Below the pieces are notes generated by a model. It saw only the letters and a program-made list of their open reading frames with translations. It was not told the origin of the DNA and did no database searches. Below, piece after piece: positions 18,891 through 27,612 of a stretch of 64,000 nucleotides of DNA. Made by a program: the position numbers and the translations under genes. The DNA lies in contig NZ_JHYF01000017.1 of assembly GCF_000621485.1 (NCBI RefSeq), forward strand, positions 62,001-126,000, read 5' to 3'. This DNA is from Alkaliphilus transvaalensis ATCC 700919. Its GTDB lineage: Bacteria > Bacillota > Clostridia > Peptostreptococcales > Natronincolaceae. Position 1 is the stretch's first letter; the number at the start of each line of letters is the position of its first letter.

Positions 18891-18921
18891 AAGTAGGAAG
18901 CATATTAAATGCTTCCTACTT
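18891..18921. terminator. bidirectional terminator
   Basis: Perfect 13-bp stem AAGTAGGAAGCAT/ATGCTTCCTACTT with a 5-base loop between convergent genes 18469 (+) and 18981 (-). T-rich sequence follows on both strands. Confidence 0.8.
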
Positions 18922-18980
18922 TCATTTTATATATTTTGATTTTGTTATTTTTTTATTCTCTATAGTCAGTATAGTATAAC

Positions 18981-19727
18981 CTATCTTAAATTAAACCAAG
19001 TCTCACTAGCTTTCCCACGATCGATGGCAACAACTGGAGTATCATTCTTTTTAACCGTAAATGCCACAAACCCTTCATGTTCCCCTCCAGGGTAGATATC
19101 CGTTCTAAAATCTGGTGTTAGACCAGCTACCGTCTCATGTCTTGAATACAGTATACCATCTTTACTGATTACATCAAACAAAGTTCTGTTAATACTTAAG
19201 GGCTTGTTATCTTGATTTTCTAAAACCTTAACTTTAAACTTTGCTAATATGTATTCTTCGTCACTATCTAATTCTTTATTAAACATATTTGCTTCTTTTA
19301 CGATTTGCCACGCTTGATCTCCAGAAATAACTTCTGTTAATGTAACCTGAATTTTTGACTTTCCATATAACCAATCGTCTCGATCAAGTTCTAGTGTTTC
19401 TCCAACCTTAGCAGGATTAGTTCTAGAATTATTACTCGATGCTTGTTGAGCAGGAGTTTTTGGGTCATTAATATTTACAGTTGATGTTGCTCCATCAAAA
19501 GAAACCTCTCTCCCTAATGCTTCAGAAACTGCCCTCAATGGAACATAAGTAGTACCATTATATAAAATATTATCGGCATTCACTGTTGACCCATTAACTT
19601 TGATTGTTAAGCTGTTGAATAAAACACTAATAGTTTGGTTAAAACCTTGGGCTAATGCAAGAGGGTTTGCCATAATGATTAGTGTAATAAGGACACCAGC
19701 TATAAAACCCTTCATTTTGTTTCTCAT
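18981..19727 (-). CDS. secreted stalk-domain protein with DUF4352-like domain
   Basis: 248 aa. A signal peptide (about 1-27, KMKGFIAGVLITLIIMANPLALA) precedes a copper amine oxidase N-terminal-like stalk domain (about 30-85; NADNILYNGTTYVPLRAVSEALG) and a C-terminal immunoglobulin-like DUF4352-type domain (about 105-248). Stalk domains are common on clostridial exported proteins and do not imply amine oxidase activity. The ATG at 19727 is eight bases after AAGGAG. The function is probably envelope-associated; the ligand is unknown. Confidence 0.72.
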   Translation of the reverse strand: MRNKMKGFIAGVLITLIIMANPLALAQGFNQTISVLFNSLTIKVNGSTVNADNILYNGTTYVPLRAVSEALGREVSFDGATSTVNINDPKTPAQQASSNNSRTNPAKVGETLELDRDDWLYGKSKIQVTLTEVISGDQAWQIVKEANMFNKELDSDEEYILAKFKVKVLENQDNKPLSINRTLFDVISKDGILYSRHETVAGLTPDFRTDIYPGGEHEGFVAFTVKKNDTPVVAIDRGKASETWFNLR

Positions 19728-20001
19728 CACATCATCTCCTTCTTTTTTATTGTTTTATACCCCAAATTAACAATTCTATATATATTTCTAAAATCCTTTG
19801 TTTATTCATCGCAACTTTCGACAAATGGATAAATTTATAATAATATATCTAATTTTATGTTCCATTTTTTCTAAGTTGAATTTAGAAGAGTATATTGACT
19901 ACTAACAAAAACACCCTCCTATACGAATATTTATTAAAAATAAACATCCACATAAAAAGGTGCTCTATTTATGATGTACCTGTAAAGGTTAAAATAACTA
20001 C

Positions 20002-20721
20002 CTACTCAACCTCATTCCAATTATGATGAACTTCCTGTACATCATCATTATCTTCAAGCATATCAATTAGTTTTCTCATTTTCTTAATATCTTCCCCCTG
20101 CAGAGTTGCTTCAGTTTGAGGGATGAAAACTACATCAGCACTTAGGAAGCTGTAGCCATCTTTTAATAAAGCATCCTTTACTGTGGCAAAATCTTCAGGT
20201 GTTGTAACCACTTGATAAACTTCCTCTTCAACAGTAAAGTCTTCTGCTCCTGCTTCTAAAGCTGCCATCATTAAGGTTTCTTCATCAATAGAATCTTCCT
20301 TTTCTATTAGTAGTTGGCCTTTTCTATCAAACATAAAGGATACACAACCTGTTGTTCCTAAGTTCCCACCATTTTTATCAAAATAGTGTCTAACATCACC
20401 TGCTGTACGGTTTCTATTATCTGTTAATACTTCTACAATAACTGCAACACCACTTGGACCATAACCTTCATAAGTAATGTGCTCGAAGCTATCTCCACCC
20501 AATTCCCCAGAACCTTTTTTAACAGCTCTGTCGATATTATCATTTGGCATATTAGCAGCCTTTGCTTTATCAATAGCGTTTTTTAACGCAGCATTATATT
20601 CTGGATCCCCGCCACCTTGGCGAGCTGCAACCGTTATTAATCTTGCCATTTTTGTATAGATTTTTGCTCTTTTAGAATCCTGTTTGCTTTTACGATCAAT
20701 AATATTTCCAATCCGTCCCAT
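20002..20721 (-). CDS. yebC: YebC/PmpR-family protein
   Basis: 239 aa, full family length. It begins [22 protein letters not shown] and has [12 protein letters not shown] and [18 protein letters not shown], all YebC hallmarks. Members act as transcription regulators or, like TACO1/YeeI-type proteins, ease ribosome stalling at proline stretches. AGGAGAG precedes the ATG. It lies downstream of nadE on the same strand. Confidence 0.93.
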   Translation of the reverse strand: MGRIGNIIDRKSKQDSKRAKIYTKMARLITVAARQGGGDPEYNAALKNAIDKAKAANMPNDNIDRAVKKGSGELGGDSFEHITYEGYGPSGVAVIVEVLTDNRNRTAGDVRHYFDKNGGNLGTTGCVSFMFDRKGQLLIEKEDSIDEETLMMAALEAGAEDFTVEEEVYQVVTTPEDFATVKDALLKDGYSFLSADVVFIPQTEATLQGEDIKKMRKLIDMLEDNDDVQEVHHNWNEVE

Positions 20722-20769
20722 TTCTATCTCTCCTTGTCTATATCTGCTACCAATTATATGTATTTAAGA

Positions 20770-20790
20770 TACTAGCTTGATAAACTAGTA
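20770..20790 (-). terminator. weak hairpin between nadE and yebC
   Basis: Stem TACTAG/CTAGTA with a 9-base loop. On the minus strand TCTTAAAT follows, so a terminator is possible but weak. Confidence 0.3.
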
Positions 20791-20848
20791 CTTTTACTCC
20801 ATAACAAATATATTTTAGCATAATTTCAAGTGAGTATCAATTTATTCC

Positions 20849-21604
20849 TTAAATCTCTGGATAAGGAGGCATTACTCGCTTATGCTCGGAAATTCTGTGA
20901 AGTCTTTCAATAATTCCTCGATCCTTTTCAGGAATTTCTTTTCCTTCAAGAAAGGCATCTATAAAGGCATAGGTGGTACCCATTTCCGCTTCATCGGTTT
21001 GTCCTTCCCATAAGCCAGCTGATGGTTTTCGCTCTAATACAGACTTGGGAACACCTAATACCTCTGCCCATTGGAAAACTTCGTATTTTTTAAGCCTAGC
21101 TATGGGTAGTAAATCGACTCCACCATCACCATACTTAGTAAAGTAGCCAGTGTAAACCTCTGCTTCATTGTCCGTCCCTACAACTAAATAATTTAAGTTA
21201 TTAGCTACTGCATATAGGGTGCTCATTCTCAGCCTTGCCCTTAAGTTAGCATCGGTAATTCTAGCTCGCTCCTCATCAAAAGCACCTTGTTCTTTTAAAG
21301 CATTTGTTACATGGTTTAAAATACTCTTTTTCTCATCACTTAATTCAATCTCCATATACTTTATTTCAGCCTTCTCAGCTACAGCAATGCCATCTTCCAC
21401 ATCCTTTGGGTTGCTATTAATAGGTAAAATGACGCCTAATGAGTTGTCTGGAAAAGCACGTTTAATTAAGTTAGCTACAACTGCAGAATCGATTCCACCA
21501 GAAATACCCACTAAAAGCCCCTTTGCCCCCGACTCTTTTACTTTTTCCCGTAACCATTCCACCACTTGCTGGATTTTATTTTCTATTTCTATTGACAAGT
21601 CCAT
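20849..21604 (-). CDS. nadE: NH3-dependent NAD(+) synthetase
   Basis: 251 aa, the short ammonia-dependent form with no glutaminase domain. The ATP pyrophosphatase loop VGISGGIDS is at 32-40. GTDNEAEVYTGYFTKYGDGGVDLLPIARLKK and KPSAGLWEGQTDEAEMG bind deamido-NAD. It catalyses the last step of NAD synthesis. The start is ATG at 21604, with a TTG just before it and AGGAG upstream; the exact choice between the two is open. Confidence 0.93.
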   Translation of the reverse strand: MDLSIEIENKIQQVVEWLREKVKESGAKGLLVGISGGIDSAVVANLIKRAFPDNSLGVILPINSNPKDVEDGIAVAEKAEIKYMEIELSDEKKSILNHVTNALKEQGAFDEERARITDANLRARLRMSTLYAVANNLNYLVVGTDNEAEVYTGYFTKYGDGGVDLLPIARLKKYEVFQWAEVLGVPKSVLERKPSAGLWEGQTDEAEMGTTYAFIDAFLEGKEIPEKDRGIIERLHRISEHKRVMPPYPEI

Positions 21605-21740
21605 CAACTCCTATCATTTTTTTAAGAAATATTATATCATATTTAACTAATATTTGTTTAGTGTATACTAATATTCATGAAAAAATATTCCTTATATACC
21701 CTATGCTACTAAGTGTTTATTTTGTCTATTCAATGAAAAA

Positions 21741-21775
21741 GAAGTTTTCCTTTGGAAGAATTAAAGGATGACTTT
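21741..21775 (+). repeat. single-hairpin copy F of the intergenic repeat
   Basis: The left hairpin only: GAAGTTTTCCTTT, loop GGAAGAATT, AAAGGATGACTTT. The following bases TAGGTAA also match full copies, then the similarity is lost. Confidence 0.65.
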
Positions 21776-21810
21776 AGGTAATTAAATTAATCTTAAATCA
21801 TAAATCTCAA

Positions 21811-22284
21811 TTATATATCATTTAATCCTTGAACCAGGCTTACTTTACTAAATTTGATTCCAAAGATGGTATAGTCTAGTATATATGCTGACGTATTGAC
21901 AGCATATTCACCCGTAAACTCGTAGAATATGCCAATCTCATGCTTTTTCTTGGGTAAGATTGTTTTATTTTCTAAATTTTCCAATTCGAAGATATCCTCC
22001 CGTTTTGCTTCAGAAAGTCCCCATGTTGTGATTGCAGTAGTAAAGTATTCCATCCCTCTATATCCAATGGGTTCAATTCGTTTAACTTTTATTGGGAAAA
22101 TAGTATTGTTATAGATATACCCTCCAAAACCCATATATTTGTTAGCATACTCAGGATAGGTTGCTTCTTCCATCAGTACACTACTACCTATATAAACATG
22201 ATCTATGCAATAGTTGGTAACTAATTTTAGAGCAAGGATAGTCATTACAATAATACATATTGTGTATACAATCTTTTTCTTCAA
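21811..22284 (-). CDS. hypothetical single-helix membrane or exported protein
   Basis: 157 aa, TTG start six bases after GGAGGAG. The first 24 residues are a hydrophobic anchor or signal (KKKIVYTICIIVMTILALKLV). The rest is predicted outside and beta-rich, with KYMGFGGYIYNNTIFPIKVKRIEPIG and FYEFTGEYA. No family is recognised. The interrupted gene at 22651-23109 also encodes a small protein with one N-terminal helix, so both may belong to one cell-surface set. Confidence 0.6.
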   Translation of the reverse strand: MKKKIVYTICIIVMTILALKLVTNYCIDHVYIGSSVLMEEATYPEYANKYMGFGGYIYNNTIFPIKVKRIEPIGYRGMEYFTTAITTWGLSEAKREDIFELENLENKTILPKKKHEIGIFYEFTGEYAVNTSAYILDYTIFGIKFSKVSLVQGLNDI

Positions 22285-22650
22285 GATACACTCCTCCTTC
22301 TAACAAATATTTAATTGAGTTTCTATTTTATTATTTATATATAGAAGTCTTTGTGACTTGCTATCATTTCCTTTCAATTTAACATGTTCATTTCTACATA
22401 TTAACAGTTTACCATTACACACCTAGTTGTATCAACTTTCAATTTTATGAATCTGCCCTCTTAACCGTTGTACAACATTGTCCCGCTCTTTTTATACTAC
22501 TAACAAAACATCATCACCAATCATTTACTTAAGTATTATTATAAGTTATTTTAACTACCATTTGCTGGGATTTGATTGGGTTCAGATTGTAACCAGTACT
22601 CAAAAAGGTCTCCAAAGATAAAATCCTGTAGAGACCTTTTGAAAAATACC
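22285..22650. other. intergenic region, no gene seen
   Basis: 366 bp, AT-rich, with no ribosome-site-supported frame. The right end holds the terminator of the interrupted gene (22603-22640). A small inverted repeat AAGTC-TTTGT-GACTT occurs near 22350 but no further structure is clear. Confidence 0.5.
22603..22640. terminator. terminator after the interrupted gene
   Basis: Perfect 10-bp stem AAAAGGTCTC/GAGACCTTTT with an 18-base loop, T-tailed on both strands. It lies just past the stop at 22651. Confidence 0.65.
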
Positions 22651-23109
22651 TTAATTGTTATTGTAAAAACCTCTTGTTTCTGAAAAAAACATTGCTACAT
22701 TTTTGAGACTAATTTCATCAGTAACATTTAATTCTAATAATTTTCTTCTTATCTCATCTTCATCTAAATACAGAATTTCCCCACTCTCTGTATCTATTAT
22801 CCCGATTTCTACTTCTTCAATATTAGAGTCAATAAAAACTCTTTTATATAGTAGATACCGATCATTCCAACCAATCTCTATGACATCCCTTTTTATAACG
22901 ATACCTTTATCACTATGTGTAATAATACGGTTGTTGACACTAATTTTTTCCACAGCATAATGATTTGGTAATTCAATTAAGCCTATGTTTTGGTCCTCTA
23001 ACCATGATACAGATTGTTATATTTTAAACCTAACTACTCTTATAGCTACAAATACTAATGTCAATATTATTATTGAGATTAGGAGAACTTTAATCACTAT
23101 TTTGGGCAT
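22651..23109 (-). pseudogene. small membrane-protein gene with one in-frame TAA
   Basis: An ATG at 23109 has AGGAGG eight bases before it and encodes 30 aa with one membrane helix (MPKIVIKVLLISIIILTLVF...). A TAA at 23017-23019 then stops the frame. The same frame continues without further stops for 121 codons (QSVSWLEDQNIGLIEL...) to the stop at 22651. The later part can only start at a GTG at 22953, which has no ribosome site. The simplest reading is one 152-aa single-pass protein broken by a nonsense codon. A sequencing error or true readthrough is the alternative. No family is recognised; the C-terminal half has IGIIDTESGEILYLDEDE. Confidence 0.75.
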
Positions 23110-23237
23110 TATCAATTCCTCCTACAAACCTAAACTACTCTGAATCTATAATTTATATAAATTATCTACAAAAATCTACAGGAAGATTATACCATAATTT
23201 AAATATTTTTCATATCAATAAGGGGTATTTAACATAA

Positions 23238-23284
23238 ATAAGAAGGGTAATAGTTAGATGTTAGCCAACCATTACCCTTCTTAT
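23238..23284 (-). terminator. terminator after cysK
   Basis: Perfect 14-bp stem ATAAGAAGGGTAAT/ATTACCCTTCTTAT with a 19-base loop just past the cysK stop. On the minus strand TTATGTTAAATA follows, a modest T-tail. Confidence 0.65.
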
Positions 23285-23315
23285 ATTAATATTATTTTAT
23301 CTAAATAACTTATAC

Positions 23316-24242
23316 CTAGTCTTCAAAATTAAACAATGCAGTTGTTAAATATCTTTCACCTGATGAAGGAATTACCACAACAACTTGCTTCCCTTTTCCA
23401 AGTTTTTTAGCTACTTGCAATGCTGCTTCTATGGCTGCACCCGATGAAATCCCAACTAAAACTCCTTCTAATGCTGCAGACTTTCTTGCAGTCTCCATAG
23501 CAACATCATCATCTATTTTAATGATTTCGTCAATCACATCAACATTTAAAATTTCAGGAATAAATCCTGCCCCAATCCCTTGAATTTTATGGGGACCTGG
23601 TTGCCCTCCAGAAATAACAGGTGACTTTTCTGGTTCTACTGCAACAATTTTAATGTTAGGATTTTTCTTTTTCAGTATTTCACCTACACCAGTTACTGTA
23701 CCACCTGTACCTACTCCTGCAACAAAGGCGTCAATATTTCCCTCCATCATATCCCATACTTCTTCTGCTGTTGTTACTCTATGGATTTCAGGATTCGCTA
23801 AGTTTTCAAATTGTTGAGGCATAAAGTAATCAGGATTCTCTACAGCTAATTCTTTTGCCTTTTCAATTGCCCCCTTCATCCCCTTTTCTCCTGGAGTCAA
23901 CACTAATTGAGCCCCATATGCCTTAAGTAATCTTCTTCTTTCCATACTCATAGTCTCAGGCATAACTAAAATAACGGGATATCCTTTAGCAGCTCCGATC
24001 ATTGCAAGCCCGATGCCTGTATTTCCACTTGTGGGCTCTATAATGGTAGATCCCTCTTTTAATTTACCTTCTTTTTCTGCTTGCTCTATCATATTTAAAG
24101 CGATACGATCCTTAACACTAGAACCAGGATTATAGAATTCTAACTTTAAATAGATATCAGCCATATCCTCTTCTACTAGCCTATTAAGCTTTACTAAAGG
24201 TGTATTTCCAATTAATTCATAGATATAATTTACTTTTTTCAT
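23316..24242 (-). CDS. cysK: cysteine synthase A (O-acetylserine sulfhydrylase)
   Basis: 308 aa. The PLP lysine is K44 in PGSSVKDR, the substrate loop TSGNTG at 71-76, the phosphate loop GTGGTVTG, and GISSGAA near the end. It makes cysteine from O-acetylserine and sulfide. The start is moved 75 bases inward to the ATG at 24242 because GGAGGG lies right before it. A good sigma-A promoter with a palindrome over the -10 lies upstream. A possible sulfur-anion exporter is transcribed divergently. Confidence 0.93.
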   Translation of the reverse strand: MKKVNYIYELIGNTPLVKLNRLVEEDMADIYLKLEFYNPGSSVKDRIALNMIEQAEKEGKLKEGSTIIEPTSGNTGIGLAMIGAAKGYPVILVMPETMSMERRRLLKAYGAQLVLTPGEKGMKGAIEKAKELAVENPDYFMPQQFENLANPEIHRVTTAEEVWDMMEGNIDAFVAGVGTGGTVTGVGEILKKKNPNIKIVAVEPEKSPVISGGQPGPHKIQGIGAGFIPEILNVDVIDEIIKIDDDVAMETARKSAALEGVLVGISSGAAIEAALQVAKKLGKGKQVVVVIPSSGERYLTTALFNFED

Positions 24243-24283
24243 TTTTAAAACCCTCCATTTCCTACTATTTCGATATGTTTTAT

Positions 24284-24298
24284 ATACATTATATGTAT
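24284..24298. promoter_or_regulatory. candidate operator over the cysK -10 box
   Basis: Perfect inverted repeat ATACAT-TAT-ATGTAT overlapping the cysK -10 element. The placement fits a repressor site. The regulator is not identified. Confidence 0.4.
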
Positions 24299-24317
24299 TA
24301 TCTACCAGTAGTGTCAA
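24288..24317 (-). promoter_or_regulatory. sigma-A promoter of cysK
   Basis: A perfect -35 TTGACA (24317-24312) and perfect -10 TATAAT (24293-24288), 18 bp apart, on the minus strand, 46 bp upstream of the cysK ATG. Confidence 0.85.
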
Positions 24318-24389
24318 GTTTTTTGTAGTGAATACTTTTATTATAGCTGGTTAAATTAAATTTAATGCTAAAAATTTTGAGGTGGACTA

Positions 24390-24755
24390 ATGAAAATAAA
24401 ATATCAATGGATTAAAATTATTAGTGTTGGGTTTATTGCTGGTGTGATAAATGGACTATTTGGTGCAGGTGGGGGAACAATTATCGTCCCTGCTTTATAT
24501 TTTGTTTTTGGCGTTTCTCAACACAAGGCCCATGCCACAGCTATATCGATTATCCTCCCCTTTGCATTAATCAGTAGCTTTATCTACTATAGAAATGGAT
24601 TTTCAAATTTAGGTATAACCTTTAATGTTGCCCTTGGTGGGGTAATTGGTAGCTATATTGGCTCTAAGTCTTTAACTCGTTTCTCTGCCAGCAGGTTAAG
24701 GCAAATTTTTGGTATCGTAATGATTATTGCAGCTATAAGGATGATTATGACATGA
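24390..24755 (+). CDS. TauE/SafE family half-protein, N-terminal-type
   Basis: 121 aa with about four membrane helices and the signature GVINGLFGAGGGTIIVPAL near the N-terminus. Usual TauE/SafE proteins are about 250 aa with two such halves. Here each half is its own gene, and the two genes overlap by ATGA. Family members are proposed to export sulfite, sulfoacetate or similar anions. It starts at ATG with GAGGTGG before it. It is divergent from cysK, which fits sulfur metabolism. Confidence 0.82.
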   Translation: MKIKYQWIKIISVGFIAGVINGLFGAGGGTIIVPALYFVFGVSQHKAHATAISIILPFALISSFIYYRNGFSNLGITFNVALGGVIGSYIGSKSLTRFSASRLRQIFGIVMIIAAIRMIMT

Positions 24756-25111
24756 TTATTTTTATTTTAGGGTTAATTACAGGAATTATAGGCGGTATGG
24801 GTATTGGTGGTGGAACAATTTTAATACCTGGATTAATTATTTTAACAGGCCTCAAACAACAAACCATTCAAAGCATTAATTTAATCTCCTTCATTCCCGT
24901 TGCAATTGTAGCTTTATATGTTCATATTAAAAATAAAAATATTATTTTTAAATTGGCAGCTCCAATTGTTTTATTCGGCTTAATTGGAGCCTGGGCAGGC
25001 TCAAAACTTGCCTTAAACATTCCATCTGATACATTAAGAAAACTATTCGGCTTTTTTCTATTGGCTATGGGCATCTACGAGTTTTTTTACAAGGGTAGAA
25101 AAAAGGAATAG
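24752..25111 (+). CDS. TauE/SafE family half-protein, second half
   Basis: 119 aa with about four membrane helices and its own signature GIIGGMGIGGGTILIPGLI. It overlaps the preceding half-gene by 4 bases, so translation is coupled. The pair probably assembles as a heterodimer equal to one full transporter. This is inferred from gene order and repeat logic. A weak hairpin ATAGACA/TGTCTAT follows its stop (25108-25130). Confidence 0.82.
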   Translation: MIIFILGLITGIIGGMGIGGGTILIPGLIILTGLKQQTIQSINLISFIPVAIVALYVHIKNKNIIFKLAAPIVLFGLIGAWAGSKLALNIPSDTLRKLFGFFLLAMGIYEFFYKGRKKE

Positions 25112-25134
25112 ACATGATAATTTTGTCTATCCCT

Positions 25135-25215
25135 TCATCTATCCTTTTTATATCTTTCTATATCTTTGTTATCTTTTACGTCTTTTTTATCTTTTATGCC
25201 TTTTTTACCCTTAAT
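25135..25215. repeat. low-complexity TATCTTT tract
   Basis: About eight degenerate units of roughly 10 bases (TATCTTTT, with CTTTTTTA variants) give a strong pyrimidine skew on the plus strand. It lies between convergent genes. Confidence 0.5.
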
Positions 25216-25250
25216 ATCCTTATACTCATTTTATAAACTTTGATAAGCAT

Positions 25251-25649
25251 TTACACTTTATCTAGTTCAACAAGAACACAATCATAATAAACAATTTTTA
25301 ATCCCAAGGCTTCTGCCTTGTCAATCACTTCTTCATCAAAGGTACCCGGTTGAAACCATACATACTCGATTCCCGACTTATGTATATCTTCTAAGGTGGC
25401 CATTGTAACGGTAGGGTTAACTACCATATCAACGCACTGGGGTTTCTCAGGTAATTCTGCTATACTCTTGTATAATAAATCCCCTTCAATTTCAGTATAT
25501 TTAGGATTAACCCCATATACCTTATAACCATGATCCTTTAGTTTTTTATATATTTTATAACCAAATTTTTGTTGGTCTGGGGTAGCGCCAACTACAGCCC
25601 ATACTTTTTTAGACATCATTTCCTTCTTATTAAGTTCGATTTGATCCAT
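25251..25649 (-). CDS. CoA-binding domain protein, YccU-like
   Basis: 132 aa, a single Rossmann-type CoA_binding_2 domain. VWAVVGATPDQQKFGYKI holds the nucleotide loop, and GVNPKYTEIEG and VWFQPGTFDEE are family landmarks. It is full length for the group. The cellular role is unknown. It lies 42 bases past the stop of the YigZ-like gene on the same strand, so the two may be co-transcribed. Confidence 0.85.
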   Translation of the reverse strand: MDQIELNKKEMMSKKVWAVVGATPDQQKFGYKIYKKLKDHGYKVYGVNPKYTEIEGDLLYKSIAELPEKPQCVDMVVNPTVTMATLEDIHKSGIEYVWFQPGTFDEEVIDKAEALGLKIVYYDCVLVELDKV

Positions 25650-25691
25650 GTCATCCCCTCCTCAAATACAATATACCCAACTTATTCCTAG

Positions 25692-26342
25692 TTACACTAC
25701 AAGTTTTCCATCTAGTTCAGTTAAATATTCTTCTACTCCATCAATAATTTCACAACGGTTGTTTGACCAATCTATAATAGCTTCCTTAAATCCATCTACT
25801 TCATTTACTTTGATTAACACTCTAAAATTAACTAAGTCTTCGTAAACAATTTCTTTTATAAAATATCCTTTTTGCAGAATTTCATTTTGTAGCTTTCCTA
25901 AGAGGGTATAATCTACTTTTACTTCAATTAGTCTATACATTCTTTTACTAATCATTTTACCTGCTTCTAGCCCTATTTTAGCACCCTTAGTATAGGCTCT
26001 AACTAAACCCCCTGCGCCTAATTTTATTCCACCAAAGTACCTGGTCACCACAACAACAATATTTCTTAAGTTTTCCTTTTTAATCACTTCTAAAACAGGA
26101 ATGCCCGCTGTACCCGACGGCTCCCCATCATCACTATATCGTTGTACTTCATTGTTATAGCCAACTACATAAGCGTGGACATTATGGTTAGCATCCCAAT
26201 GTTTAGCTTTAAGGTTCTTTATAAAAGCTAAAGCTTCTTCTTCGGTAGTAATGGGGGCAGCATAGCCAATAAATTTAGATCTTTCTATTATGATCTCATC
26301 TTCTCCAGATTCTAATAGTGTTCTATATTCTTCGATCATCAT
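25692..26342 (-). CDS. YigZ/IMPACT family protein
   Basis: 216 aa. The N-terminal UPF0029 part contains ERSKFIGYAAPI, ANHNVHAYVVG, RYSDDGEPSGTAGIPVLEV and VVVTRYFGGIKLGAGGLVRAY, all invariant features, and a C-terminal DUF1949 domain follows. Relatives bind nucleic acids or translation factors; the bacterial role is not settled. The start is the ATG at 26342, seven bases after AAAGGA; the longer frame lacks a ribosome site. Confidence 0.9.
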   Translation of the reverse strand: MMIEEYRTLLESGEDEIIIERSKFIGYAAPITTEEEALAFIKNLKAKHWDANHNVHAYVVGYNNEVQRYSDDGEPSGTAGIPVLEVIKKENLRNIVVVVTRYFGGIKLGAGGLVRAYTKGAKIGLEAGKMISKRMYRLIEVKVDYTLLGKLQNEILQKGYFIKEIVYEDLVNFRVLIKVNEVDGFKEAIIDWSNNRCEIIDGVEEYLTELDGKLVV

Positions 26343-26454
26343 ATCACGTTCCTTTACTGCTATTTTGCCACCATTATAACACAAGCCAATATTACAATAC
26401 AAATAAAAGAAGCAGCCCAACCCTCGCCGCTTCCTTTATTTTTCATTAACTTTT

Positions 26455-26886
26455 TTAAACAACTACCTTTTCACGTTTAATTTCCTTATACTTCTTATAT
26501 GATAAACTTACTAATGATCTGTCTTGACTATGGGTGATCATTGAAATGGCTTTATCTACTGGATAAAAACCACCTTCTTTGAATCCTAGCTCATGGTTTA
26601 CTTTATAATGTTTGGAAGTTGTAGACATGATATACCACGTTATTTCGTTGCATACTGGTTGTTTCCTAGAGATAGAAAAAAATTCGTAACTTGTTCCTCC
26701 TGCACTGGCTAAAATTTCAGCATCAATACCCGTTTCTACCTTAACGCGTTTTAATGCTACCTCCCAGGAAAGATCATCATTACGAATTACCCCTTTTGGT
26801 AAAACCCACTCATTTTTTTCATTTTTCATGATAAAAACTTGATTTGCATAGAACACAACACCGCCTGCACAATTTCTTAACAGCAT
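26455..26886 (-). CDS. Nudix-fold protein with degenerate catalytic box
   Basis: 143 aa with the Nudix fold pattern (AGGVVFYANQVFIMKN, WVLPKG). The Nudix box Gx5Ex7REUxEExGU here reads with D for the first E, KR for RE and VE for EE. Two of the three usual metal-binding glutamates are therefore missing. The protein may not hydrolyse nucleotides and could be a binding or regulatory form. The start is the ATG at 26886 after GGAGGAGG; the longer frame starts inside that site. Confidence 0.75.
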   Translation of the reverse strand: MLLRNCAGGVVFYANQVFIMKNEKNEWVLPKGVIRNDDLSWEVALKRVKVETGIDAEILASAGGTSYEFFSISRKQPVCNEITWYIMSTTSKHYKVNHELGFKEGGFYPVDKAISMITHSQDRSLVSLSYKKYKEIKREKVVV

Positions 26887-27134
26887 CGACAGTCCTCCTC
26901 CTTCCATTGTACTTATTATTAAGATACACCAAAATTAGGAATATTACAACGTATTTTTCTGAAAATTCTTTTAAAATTTACGTAACTTTACTTGCTATTT
27001 CTATTACTTTATACTATTCCTACCTATAACATATAATTACCATTTATTTATAAAGCATGCAATCTTTTCACAATTTTTTTTAGCCAATATAAGACATACT
27101 AAGTTATAGAACAAAGATAAAGTAGGTGATTTTT

Positions 27135-27599
27135 TTGCATGTCATTTACCATTGTGTGGGTGGAGCCCATTCTTCTGTTTTAGCGACAGCCATCCATTTA
27201 AATAAACTTCCTATGGATCATAAACCTAGCATTGAGGATATTCTTCATATCCCCTACTTTGATACTATGACAGTTAGAGATCGGGGAAAAATAATCTATA
27301 GAGGAACAGATGAAATGGGTAATCGTATATACAACTTAAGCAGGCAATTTGTTCCCCACTTAGTTATCCCTGTTATTGAAGACACGTGGAAGTTGTTAAA
27401 TGGTAACTGCGATAACCTATTAATCGTCTCTACCCTCTCTTCCGTAAATACCTTAATGAGGATCGGTGGCATGGCCTCTCGAAGATGGAATTGGGTTAAA
27501 TTTGGAAGACCAATTGTTGCTAGAGGATCATTACATGCCTATTTCGATTTGGTTGAAATTGTGAAGGCTACAAAAAAGAGGCTAAGGGAACCCCATTAG
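27135..27599 (+). CDS. DUF3189 family protein
   Basis: 154 aa from a TTG start with AGTAGGTGAT before it; the frame opens at a GTG inside that ribosome site. HVIYHCVGGAHSSVLATAIHL is the family hallmark at the N-terminus. GGMASRRWNWVKFGRPIVARGS lies near the end. DUF3189 is found in spore-forming Firmicutes and has no known function. Confidence 0.85.
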   Translation: MHVIYHCVGGAHSSVLATAIHLNKLPMDHKPSIEDILHIPYFDTMTVRDRGKIIYRGTDEMGNRIYNLSRQFVPHLVIPVIEDTWKLLNGNCDNLLIVSTLSSVNTLMRIGGMASRRWNWVKFGRPIVARGSLHAYFDLVEIVKATKKRLREPH

Positions 27600-27602
27600 C
27601 CT
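27579..27602 (+). terminator. terminator after the DUF3189 gene
   Basis: Stem AGGCTAA/TTAGCCT with a 10-base loop, followed by CTTCTTTTTTT. The stem includes the stop codon. Confidence 0.55.
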
Positions 27603-27612
27603 ACTTCTTTTT

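Noticed and set aside
25140-25225. Lysine-rich frame (KDIKGKKGIKDKK...) on the minus strand
   Set aside because: No start codon or ribosome site, and it arises from the purine-rich repeat tract.
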